From contig JAEWOE010000002.1 in assembly GCA_023460995.1 (NCBI GenBank), positions 91,920-155,919 on the forward strand: a DNA stretch of 64,000 nt, read 5' to 3'. How positions within the stretch are numbered: position 1 is the stretch's first letter; each line of letters opens with the position of its first letter. This DNA is from Bacillota bacterium. Its GTDB lineage: Bacteria; Bacillota_I; Bacilli_A; RF39; UBA660. Both the position numbers and the translations under genes were made by a program. Below the pieces are notes generated by a model, which worked only from the letters and a program-made list of their open reading frames with translations, did not search any database and had not been told where the DNA came from. This document shows, piece after piece, positions 51,566-59,300 of the stretch.

Positions 51566-53182
51566 ATGAAAAAAGAAAATGAAGATATAGAGATTTTATC
51601 ATTTGAAAATTTTGAAGAAGAAGAATTCATGCTTAATGATTCTAATATTAAAGAAGAACCTATAATAATTCCAGATAGTATAGTTGATACAAAGGAAGAA
51701 AAAGATTTAGAAGATAATGTAGAACTAGATGAATTAATTAAAGAAGTAGCTAAAGAAGAACTTAATTTAAATAAGAAAAAAGTTAAGAAAGCAAAAAAAC
51801 CTAAAAAGGAAAAAATTCCTAAAAAGCAAAAAAAGAGTAGAATGAAAAAAGAGTTGGATGAAGATGGAAATCTTATAAAAAATAAAAAGCCAAAAAATAA
51901 AAAAGTTTTTTGGGCACAAGTTGTTTTTTGTTTAATTAGTTTTATTTTCATAGTTGGTTGTATTATATTTTATGGAAGTAGAATGATAAAATTCTATAAT
52001 ATATATAATCCAAAAACTGATGATGGTAAAGTAGTAGAATTATTAGGTAGTTCTATTACTGGTAAAGCTTCTATAGCAACTGAAGGTGATGGTTTATATC
52101 GTATTAGTGGTTCATTTTTATACAAAGGAACTGATGTAGATAATTATGTTCAGTTTGGAAATACATTATGGCGTATAATTAAAGTAAATAGTGATGGTTC
52201 AATCGAAATGGTAACAGATTCATATGTTAATGCTTTAGATTGGAATAGTAAAATTACTGATTATGCTAATTCTGATATAAGATCATATTTAAATGATGTT
52301 TATCTAAAAACATTAAACAAGGATATGCTTACAAACGTATCATATTGTACTGATTTAGTAACTGATTTATCAAGTGTTACATGTGATAATAGTGATTCTA
52401 CAGATTATGTTAGATTACTTGGTATAACAGAATTTTTAAATAGTGGGGTAGACGGTAAAACATTTATAACTGATGGGGATAATAATATATGGCTTTATAA
52501 TAGTAATGAAAAATCAGTATGGAATACAAATGGTACTGGTCTTGGTACAAGTAATGCTGATAGTGGTTACTTAGTTAAAGCTGTTGTACATATTAAAAAT
52601 AGCGCACAGTTATTAGGTGGCAAAGGTACTAAAGAAAATCCTTATATAATTGAAGAAAAAAAGGACAAAGTTGAAATAGGAAACTACGTTAAACTTGGTA
52701 ATGATTCATGGGTTGTATATGAAATTAATAAAGAAAGCGTTAAGCTTGCATTAAGTACAGTTCTTAGTAATACATATAGATACTCTACTAGTGATAACAC
52801 TTTTAGTATTAACAGTAATAATAGTTTAGCTGCTTATTTAAATACTACATATTTAGAAAGCTTATCATATAAAGATTTATTGTTAGATACAAAATGGTAT
52901 AATGGCTCTTATACAAGTTATAAGGATGTTTTAAAAAGTACTGTAACTAGTAAAGTAGGTTTATTAAATGTAATGGATGTAAAAACTAATAATATAAATC
53001 CTGAAGAAAATTATTATATTATGACTCCAGGTGATACATATTATGAATACATGGTTGGATCTACTTTAAGACAATCTAAAATAACAGTATCTAGAAGTAT
53101 AAAACCAGCTATAAGTATTAAACTTACCAATATAGAAAGTGGTAAGGGAACTGCTATGGACCCTTATATATTGGAGGGATAA
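51566..53182 (+). CDS. Membrane-anchored surface protein with two DUF6273-like domains
   Basis: A 538-residue protein. Residues 1-112 are cytoplasmic and highly charged (acidic, then a Lys-rich KKQKKSRMKKEL stretch). One membrane helix lies near 114-138, and the rest is external. Two related external modules each end with a similar tag (GKGTKENPYIIEE near 350; GKGTAMDPYILEG at the C-terminus) and contain a YVxFGNTLWRI- or YVKLGNDSWVV-type start. The pattern resembles the ectodomain of the 38803 prepilin. Cys pairs occur in the first module. It precedes the glycosidase gene by 1 base. Confidence 0.75.
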   Translation: MKKENEDIEILSFENFEEEEFMLNDSNIKEEPIIIPDSIVDTKEEKDLEDNVELDELIKEVAKEELNLNKKKVKKAKKPKKEKIPKKQKKSRMKKELDEDGNLIKNKKPKNKKVFWAQVVFCLISFIFIVGCIIFYGSRMIKFYNIYNPKTDDGKVVELLGSSITGKASIATEGDGLYRISGSFLYKGTDVDNYVQFGNTLWRIIKVNSDGSIEMVTDSYVNALDWNSKITDYANSDIRSYLNDVYLKTLNKDMLTNVSYCTDLVTDLSSVTCDNSDSTDYVRLLGITEFLNSGVDGKTFITDGDNNIWLYNSNEKSVWNTNGTGLGTSNADSGYLVKAVVHIKNSAQLLGGKGTKENPYIIEEKKDKVEIGNYVKLGNDSWVVYEINKESVKLALSTVLSNTYRYSTSDNTFSINSNNSLAAYLNTTYLESLSYKDLLLDTKWYNGSYTSYKDVLKSTVTSKVGLLNVMDVKTNNINPEENYYIMTPGDTYYEYMVGSTLRQSKITVSRSIKPAISIKLTNIESGKGTAMDPYILEG

Positions 53183-53183
53183 T

Positions 53184-54188
53184 ATGAAAAAGTTAACAAT
53201 TGCAATGATAATTTTAGATATTTTAGTAGCATTAGGATTTATAGTAACTTACTGTATTCCATCAATTAGGAATACAGTAATTGCTACAGCTCTTAACACT
53301 AAAACACATCAGTGGATAGCGTATACTTTCTATAGTGAAGAGCAAATAAATTATGTTCTTTCTCTTGATAGCTATATACCACTTACAGACGAAGTTGATT
53401 TAGATGCTATAGTAATTGATACATCTGAAAAAGATAGTTATGACAATGAATATGACGAACAAATACTTACTCGTGATCCAGGTAATGAAGATTATAAATT
53501 AATAAATGTTAAAGTTGGTGGATATGATGCTTATTTAGTAGCAATATATGATCCTTCTAAGGTTGATTTAATCCATTCAAAAACATTTAATACTGGTTCA
53601 GGTCAAGAACAAGTTATTACAATGTGTAAAAGATACGGTGGTCTTGTTTGTATCAATGGTGGTGGATTTGTTGATTATGGAACAGGATCAGATATTCCTA
53701 TGGGATATATTATTGAAGATGGTAAAGTTATCTGGTCTGATAGTGATCAAGCTAGTAATCTAATAGGATTTACTAAAGGTAATAAATTATTACTTACAAA
53801 AGCAACAGGAACTGAAGCTATTGCTAAAGGAATGCGTGATGCTCTTGAATTTGGACCATTCTTAATTGTTAATGGTAAATCAATTGAGTATACCAATTCT
53901 GATTCAGCTGGTGGTTATTCTAGGGCAGCTAGAGTGTCTATAGCGCAAAGAAAAGATGGAGTAGTATTATTCTTAGTAACTGAAGGAACTCATTCAAACG
54001 GACCAAATTTAGGAGAAGTTGTTGATATTCTCGAAAAATATGGTGCTTATAATGCAGCTAATTTAGATGGTGGTACTTCTAGTTCACTAGTTATTGAGAA
54101 TAAATTAATAAATAATCCAAAAAATATCTTTGGTCAGTCAGTTTATAATGGACGATTTGTTGTATCAGGTTTTGGGCTTATTGGATAA
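53184..54188 (+). CDS. Phosphodiester glycosidase (NAGPA-domain) family protein
   Basis: The 334 residues begin with a membrane helix (4-27). The NAGPA domain follows, with INGGGFVDYGTGSDIPMGY, a GPFLIVNGK strand, RAARVSIAQRKDGVVLFLVTEG and NLDGGTSSSLVI. Relatives cleave phosphodiester-linked sugars, and secreted bacterial members act on cell-surface or exported polymers. It is co-transcribed with the surface protein; GGAGGGA lies 4 bases before ATG 53184. Confidence 0.88.
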   Translation: MKKLTIAMIILDILVALGFIVTYCIPSIRNTVIATALNTKTHQWIAYTFYSEEQINYVLSLDSYIPLTDEVDLDAIVIDTSEKDSYDNEYDEQILTRDPGNEDYKLINVKVGGYDAYLVAIYDPSKVDLIHSKTFNTGSGQEQVITMCKRYGGLVCINGGGFVDYGTGSDIPMGYIIEDGKVIWSDSDQASNLIGFTKGNKLLLTKATGTEAIAKGMRDALEFGPFLIVNGKSIEYTNSDSAGGYSRAARVSIAQRKDGVVLFLVTEGTHSNGPNLGEVVDILEKYGAYNAANLDGGTSSSLVIENKLINNPKNIFGQSVYNGRFVVSGFGLIG

Positions 54189-54191
54189 AAT

Positions 54192-54222
54192 AAAAAATAT
54201 AGATTTTTCTATATTTTTTTTT
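54192..54222. terminator. Terminator between convergent genes
   Basis: AAAAAATATAG pairs with CTATATTTTTT around ATTTTT. Confidence 0.75.
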
Positions 54223-54763
54223 GATTGCCAAGTATATAAATATTAACTCCATATTTATTATCTTCGTAATCATAAAACAAATCGTTTCTAATTGGATTGT
54301 AAGTAAGATATCCAAATATAATATATGAAATAACAATAGATATCAAACTAATATAATTTAAATATTTAAAGGCTTTGGATTTTAATATGTTATAACTTAG
54401 ATATTCTACTATACTTATTGTTATAAACATAATAATTAAAGTAATAATAATATTGTGGCCAACTATGTAATGAAATGGTAGATAAAGAATTAAAAATATC
54501 GGAATTGAAATAAACGCAGAAAAAAAGCTCGAAAATATAAAATTATGATATAATAATTTGAAATTTTGTAGTAGTATGTATTCTATAAAACTCCAAATTA
54601 TAAAGCAGGTGAAAAGCATTTTCATGTGTTCCCATATACTTTCATTAACTGGAAAGAATATAGAAAAGATACTGTTAGGAAATCTAGTATAAACAAAGTG
54701 AATAGGGAATGCTATTAAAAATATTCCTATAACACTTAATATTTTCAGTTTTTTTAAATTCAT
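54209..54763 (-). CDS. DUF6512-like membrane protein
   Basis: An 184-residue membrane protein with five to six hydrophobic helices and the segment FFPVNESIWEHMKMLF, a motif I associate with the DUF6512 family. Function unknown. AGAGGT lies 5 bases before the start. It is a single gene on the minus strand. Confidence 0.75.
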   Translation of the reverse strand: MNLKKLKILSVIGIFLIAFPIHFVYTRFPNSIFSIFFPVNESIWEHMKMLFTCFIIWSFIEYILLQNFKLLYHNFIFSSFFSAFISIPIFLILYLPFHYIVGHNIIITLIIMFITISIVEYLSYNILKSKAFKYLNYISLISIVISYIIFGYLTYNPIRNDLFYDYEDNKYGVNIYILGNQKKI

Positions 54764-54890
54764 ATAAACCTCTTTTCATACTAATAATATGTGATTTTGT
54801 TACTTTTTTATTAAAAAAAACTGAAATTAGTATATAAAAAAAGGAAATTTGATTTTAATCAAGTATATTATAGGTGTAGGGAGTGATATT

Positions 54891-56639
54891 ATGAATAATG
54901 TTAGTCAAGAATTAATTAATGAAATTCGTAATAGTGTCGACATAGTAGATATTATATCTAGTTATGTTAGTCTTACTCCTAGGGGGAAGAATTATTTTGG
55001 TATATGTCCATTTCATGATGATAATAGACCAAGTATGAGTGTTTCCAAAGACAAACAAATATATAAGTGTTTTTCTTGCGGTGCAACAGGAAATGTTTTT
55101 AAATTCTTAATGGACTATGAAAATACTTCTTTTATTGAAGCTGTAAAGAAGTGTGCTGATTTATCTAATATTAAATTAGATGTTAAGGTAACAAATAGTC
55201 ATATTAGTGACGAAAAACACAAGGTATTATATGACATTTATGATAATAGTAATAAATTTTATCAAAATATGATTAACACAAGTGAAGGTAAAGAAGCTAA
55301 AGAGTATCTACATAAGCGTGACATTGATGATGAATTAATTAAAGAATTCAAGTTAGGTCTATCCTTAAAAGATAGAACTTTATTAACCCAGTTTTTAACA
55401 AAGAAGAGCTTTAATAAAAATGATTTATTAAAAAGTGGGTTAATAATTGAAAATAATTATGGTATTAGTGATATATATTGTAATCGTATAATGTTTCCAA
55501 TTGAGGATCTAAATGGTAGAGTAGTTGGTTTTAGTGGCCGTATTTACAATACTACGGATAACTCAAAATATATAAATACTAAAGAAACAGAGATATTTAA
55601 AAAAAGTGAAATATTATATAATTATGTAAAAGCAAAAGATGAAGCAAGAAATAAGGGTTTTGTAATTATTATGGAAGGCTTTACGGCAGTTATGCGTGCG
55701 TATCAAATTGGTATAAAAAATGTAGTAGCCACTATGGGTACTGCACTTACTAAAGAAAATGCCATGACAATTAAAAAGATGGCAAAAGATGTATATTTAT
55801 GTTTCGATGGTGATTCTGCTGGTGCCAAAGCTACTATGGCGGGCATTGAGGAATTTAGTAAAATAGGTGTTACACCAAAAATAATTAGATTAGAAGATAA
55901 ATTAGATCCTGATGATTATATAAGACAAAGAGGTAAAGAAAGTTTTATAAATAAACTTGAAAACCCTCAAAATGTAATGGATTTTAAACTATCTTATTTA
56001 AAACAAAACAAAGATATTACTAAGTCTGAAGAATTGGCGTCTTATGTCAATGATGTAGTAAGCGAATTATCTAAAATTAATGACGAAATATTAAGAGAAA
56101 TTACACTAAAAAAACTTAGTTTAGAAGCTAATCTTGATATAGATTTTTTAAGAGAAAGAGTAAAATCAATTTCAACTGTTATTCAGGAAAAAAGAGTAGA
56201 GTTACCAAAAAAAGAACTACTAAAACTTAATAAATATGATAAAGCAGAAAAATTTTTGGTATTTTATATGCTGTTTTCCAAAGAGGCTGTAAAAATATAT
56301 GATCATAAAATAACTTTTATATCCGATCCAAGTTTAAGAATGCTAGCAAAAGAGATAAGTGCGTATTACCATAAATATGGTGATATAACTCTTGCTGATT
56401 TTATGAGTTACATTGTTGTTTATGATGATTTAAATAAAACTGTTAATGAAGTACTGAATTTAAACTTAAAAGAAGAAATAGATTTAGAAGTAATAAACGA
56501 TTATGTAAATACTATTAGGGAAAACTTAGTTAATATGCAAATAGATAAACTAAGAAAAAGAATTAGCGAAGAAACAGATTCTAAAAAGCAAGCTGAATTA
56601 GCAGAACAAATATGTGAACTAAAAAAACAAGAAATTTAA
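54891..56639 (+). CDS. dnaG: DNA primase
   Basis: Makes RNA primers for replication. The 582 residues have a zinc finger (CPFHDDNRPSM, CFSCGA), the RNA polymerase-like fold, a TOPRIM domain (IIMEGFTAVMRA; CFDGDSAGAKA with DxD) and a C-terminal DnaB-binding region. ATG 54891 follows AGGGAGTGA. It begins the dnaG-rpoD-trmK set found in Firmicutes. Confidence 0.96.
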   Translation: MNNVSQELINEIRNSVDIVDIISSYVSLTPRGKNYFGICPFHDDNRPSMSVSKDKQIYKCFSCGATGNVFKFLMDYENTSFIEAVKKCADLSNIKLDVKVTNSHISDEKHKVLYDIYDNSNKFYQNMINTSEGKEAKEYLHKRDIDDELIKEFKLGLSLKDRTLLTQFLTKKSFNKNDLLKSGLIIENNYGISDIYCNRIMFPIEDLNGRVVGFSGRIYNTTDNSKYINTKETEIFKKSEILYNYVKAKDEARNKGFVIIMEGFTAVMRAYQIGIKNVVATMGTALTKENAMTIKKMAKDVYLCFDGDSAGAKATMAGIEEFSKIGVTPKIIRLEDKLDPDDYIRQRGKESFINKLENPQNVMDFKLSYLKQNKDITKSEELASYVNDVVSELSKINDEILREITLKKLSLEANLDIDFLRERVKSISTVIQEKRVELPKKELLKLNKYDKAEKFLVFYMLFSKEAVKIYDHKITFISDPSLRMLAKEISAYYHKYGDITLADFMSYIVVYDDLNKTVNEVLNLNLKEEIDLEVINDYVNTIRENLVNMQIDKLRKRISEETDSKKQAELAEQICELKKQEI

Positions 56640-56660
56640 TTTATAGTAAGGGGAATAATT

Positions 56661-57740
56661 ATGAATGAAATAAAGAGCTTTGATGAGAGAAAAGAAGAAC
56701 TAGTCAAATTAGGAAAAGAAAGCGGTATCATTACATATGAACAGCTTGCCAATGCATTAAAAGGTTTAGATTTAGATAGTGATTCACTAGATGATCTATA
56801 CAATGCTTTTAGTGAAAATAATATTGCTATTGTATCTGAAGAAGATAGTGATGAAGAAGATGGTGAAGATAAAGCCATATTATCAGATGACATTTTAACA
56901 AAGGATTTAAATATAAATGATCCAGTAAGAATGTATTTAAAAGAAATCGGACAAATTAAACTTTTAACAATGGATGAAGAATTAGCACTTGCAGACCGTA
57001 TTGCCGAAGGTGATGATATGGCTAAAACTATACTTGCAGAAGCTAATTTGCGTTTAGTTGTTAGTATTGCTAAAAGATATGTTGGACGTGGAATGTTATT
57101 TTTAGACCTTATTCAAGAGGGTAACATTGGTCTTATGAAATCAGTAGAAAAATTTGATGTTACTAAAGGATATAAATTTAGTACTTATGCTACTTGGTGG
57201 ATAAGACAAGCTATAACAAGAGCTATTGCAGATCAAGCTAGAACAATACGTGTTCCAGTTCATATGGTAGAAACAATTAATAAATTAGCCCGAATTCAAA
57301 GACAACTTACACTAGAACTTAACAGAGAACCTTCTGAAGAAGAATTAGCTGCTAAAATGAGTATATCAGTTGATAAAATTCGTGAAATATATAAGATTAG
57401 TCAAGAACCTGTTAGTTTGGAAACACCAATTGGTGAAGAAGATGACTCACATTTGGGTGATTTTGTTCCAGATGAAAGAAACATGAGTCCAGAAGATTAT
57501 GCTACAAATGAAATGCTTAAAGATGAAATTTCTGAAGTACTTTTAACTCTAACAGAAAGAGAAGAAAAGGTAATAAGATTAAGATTTGGCCTTGAAGATG
57601 GAAAATCTCGTACTCTTGAAGAAGTAGGGCAAATGTTTGGAGTAACTCGTGAAAGAATCCGTCAAATTGAAGCAAAAGCACTTAGAAAACTTCGTCATCC
57701 ATCTCGTTCAAGAAAATTAAAGGATTATATGGTTGAGTAA
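56661..57740 (+). CDS. rpoD: Housekeeping RNA polymerase sigma factor
   Basis: The 359 residues follow sigma A: region 1.1 (5-40), region 1.2 (DPVRMYLKEIGQI), region 2 (NLRLVVSIAKRYVGRGM, KFSTYATWWIRQAI), region 3 (RIQRQLTLELNREPSEEEL) and region 4 (TLEEVGQMFGVTRERIRQIE). It recognises promoters of the type seen across this window. The residue contacts for an extended -10 lie in the region 2-3 join (ADQARTIRVPVHMVET). Confidence 0.97.
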   Translation: MNEIKSFDERKEELVKLGKESGIITYEQLANALKGLDLDSDSLDDLYNAFSENNIAIVSEEDSDEEDGEDKAILSDDILTKDLNINDPVRMYLKEIGQIKLLTMDEELALADRIAEGDDMAKTILAEANLRLVVSIAKRYVGRGMLFLDLIQEGNIGLMKSVEKFDVTKGYKFSTYATWWIRQAITRAIADQARTIRVPVHMVETINKLARIQRQLTLELNREPSEEELAAKMSISVDKIREIYKISQEPVSLETPIGEEDDSHLGDFVPDERNMSPEDYATNEMLKDEISEVLLTLTEREEKVIRLRFGLEDGKSRTLEEVGQMFGVTRERIRQIEAKALRKLRHPSRSRKLKDYMVE

Positions 57741-57741
57741 C

Positions 57742-58386
57742 ATGTTTTCACAAAGATTAATAGAAATAGCCTCTTTAATTCCTATCAAATCTCATGTTGT
57801 AGATGTAGGATGCGATCATGGTTTACTTGATATATATTTAACAATTAATCGCGATTGCCGTTGCATAGCAAGTGATATAAGTTCAACATGTTTACAAAAA
57901 GCGAGAGAAAATATAGAAAAATTTAAATTAGAGGATGAAATAGAAATAATACAGTCTGATGGTTTAGAAAATATTAAATATTCTAAGAAAGATTATATTG
58001 TTATAGCTGGCATGGGAACTAATACGATACTTGAAATATTAGAAACATGTGTTGCTGATAATATTATAGTTCAGACTAACACAGATTTATTTGATTTCCG
58101 TGAGACAATTACCGACAATTTCGAAATTGTTGATGAAAAAGTGGTATATGATAAAAAGATATACTACGTTATCATGAAATTGAAAAGAGGGAAAAAAAGA
58201 TATAGTTATGCTGACTATCTTATAGGACCAGTTATTAAAAATAAACATGTTGGTGTTTATAAAGAGTATAAAGAATACTTATTAGAAAAATATATTCAAA
58301 TATATGATAATATTCCAAATACTAGTTTAAATAAAAAATTAGAAATAAGAAGTATGATTAGATCACTTAAAAAGTACTGTAAGTAA
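57742..58386 (+). CDS. trmK: tRNA (adenine-N1)-methyltransferase TrmK
   Basis: Methylates A22 of tRNA. The 214 residues show the SAM motif VDVGCDHGLLDIYL, an acidic end of strand two (ASDISS) and the IAGMGTNTILEIL motif typical of TrmK. It starts 1 base after the rpoD stop; an in-frame TTG at 57733 is an alternative start. Order matches Bacillus (sigA, then yqfN). Confidence 0.92.
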   Translation: MFSQRLIEIASLIPIKSHVVDVGCDHGLLDIYLTINRDCRCIASDISSTCLQKARENIEKFKLEDEIEIIQSDGLENIKYSKKDYIVIAGMGTNTILEILETCVADNIIVQTNTDLFDFRETITDNFEIVDEKVVYDKKIYYVIMKLKRGKKRYSYADYLIGPVIKNKHVGVYKEYKEYLLEKYIQIYDNIPNTSLNKKLEIRSMIRSLKKYCK

Positions 58387-58400
58387 TTACAGTACTTTTT
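58369..58400. terminator. Terminator of trmK, shared with the yqfQ-like gene
   Basis: AAAAAGTACTGT pairs with ACAGTACTTTTT around an 8-base loop. Confidence 0.82.
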
Positions 58401-58797
58401 ACATAAAGAAAGTTGGACCACCATCAAATGAATAGTTGACTTTTGTATTATTTTCTCCTATTTCGTTTGTTATATTACTATTTACACTATTAGTGTTATT
58501 ATTGCTATTAGTGTTGTTATTAGTATCAGTATTAGTATTAGAAGTAGGAGTATCAGTCTTTTTAAATTCATTCATTACTTTAAACATTGTTTTAGCGTTT
58601 TTAAATACTGGTGTAGCTTGCCTAATAATAGGAATTGCTTGATTAGCTACGTTTAAAAATTTTCCTGCACCTGACATAATACTACTAAAATTAATACCAC
58701 TACCTAATAATCCACGGAAAAGTCCACGTGATGCAGTACTTGCTACACCACCCATAGGCATATATCCATATGGCATCATATAAGGACTATAATTCAT
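58399..58797 (-). CDS. YqfQ/VrrA-like protein
   Basis: Has 132 residues. The N-terminus is Met/Tyr/Pro-rich (MNYSPYMMPYGYMP), followed by a Gly-rich RGLFRGLLGSG segment and a helix (GKFLNVANQAIPIIRQATPV). The tail is an Asn/Thr repeat. The pattern and the place beside rpoD-trmK resemble YqfQ of Bacillus, a probable spore-related protein. Function unknown. AAGGAG lies 6 bases before the start. Confidence 0.7.
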   Translation of the reverse strand: MNYSPYMMPYGYMPMGGVASTASRGLFRGLLGSGINFSSIMSGAGKFLNVANQAIPIIRQATPVFKNAKTMFKVMNEFKKTDTPTSNTNTDTNNNTNSNNNTNSVNSNITNEIGENNTKVNYSFDGGPTFFM

Positions 58798-58855
58798 AAA
58801 TTACTCCTTTCTTATATAATATATGAAAAAAATGGATAAAATTACTATAAAATGC

Positions 58856-58884
58856 TTGTAAAAGCATATGAAATAGTGTATTAT
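58856..58884 (+). promoter_or_regulatory. Promoter of rpsO-pnp
   Basis: TTGTAA (58856-58861), 17-base spacer, TATTAT (58879-58884). Confidence 0.7.
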
Positions 58885-58889
58885 CTTAT

Positions 58890-58965
58890 TAGTGCTTTTA
58901 CTTGGAATAAAACGTCTCCGATTTATCCTAGGTAAATAGTGAATATATGAGAGAGGAGAATTACA
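58890..58965 (+). ncRNA. Structured leader of rpsO (candidate S15 autoregulatory element)
   Basis: A 76-base leader with a stable hairpin: ACTTGGAATAAA (58900-58911) pairs with TTTATCCTAGGT (58922-58933), 11 of 12 positions counting wobble, around a 10-base loop. S15 of many bacteria represses its own mRNA through a leader; matching to a known class was not possible by eye. Confidence 0.5.
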
Positions 58966-59235
58966 ATGGCATTAACTAAAGATGTAAAATCAGAAATCAT
59001 TAAGAAATATGCTAGAAGCGAAGGCGACACTGGTTCTGCTGAAGTACAAATAGCTATTTTAACTAAAGAAATTAGTGATTTAACTGAACACTTAAAAGTA
59101 CATAGTCATGATTTTCATTCAAGAAGAGGTCTACTTAAAAAAGTAGGTCAAAGAAGAAGTCTATTAAACTATTTACTTAAAGAAGATGTTGCAAGATATC
59201 GTGAATTGATTAAGAGTTTAGGATTAAGAAAATAA
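58966..59235 (+). CDS. rpsO: 30S ribosomal protein S15
   Basis: The 89 residues match S15 end to end: EGDTGSAEVQIAILTKEI, then HDFHSRRGLLKKVGQRRSLLNYL. It precedes pnp, the usual bacterial order. GAGAGGAG is the ribosome site. Confidence 0.98.
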   Translation: MALTKDVKSEIIKKYARSEGDTGSAEVQIAILTKEISDLTEHLKVHSHDFHSRRGLLKKVGQRRSLLNYLLKEDVARYRELIKSLGLRK

Positions 59236-59248
59236 TAATAAAATGGTA

Positions 59249-59276
59249 GGGCACTCTTTTTGAGTGTCTTTATTTT
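59249..59276 (+). terminator. Partial terminator or processing hairpin between rpsO and pnp
   Basis: GGCACTC pairs with GAGTGTC (one G-T) around TTTTT, followed by a T-rich stretch. Confidence 0.6.
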
Positions 59277-59300
59277 TGAAACATATACTAGGAGGTAAAA

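Noticed and set aside
51436..51951. Minus-strand frame of 171 codons rich in Ser/Phe
   Set aside because: It is antisense to the Lys/Glu-rich start of the surface protein, which has a consensus promoter and ribosome site; the composition is a mirror of that low-complexity coding sequence.
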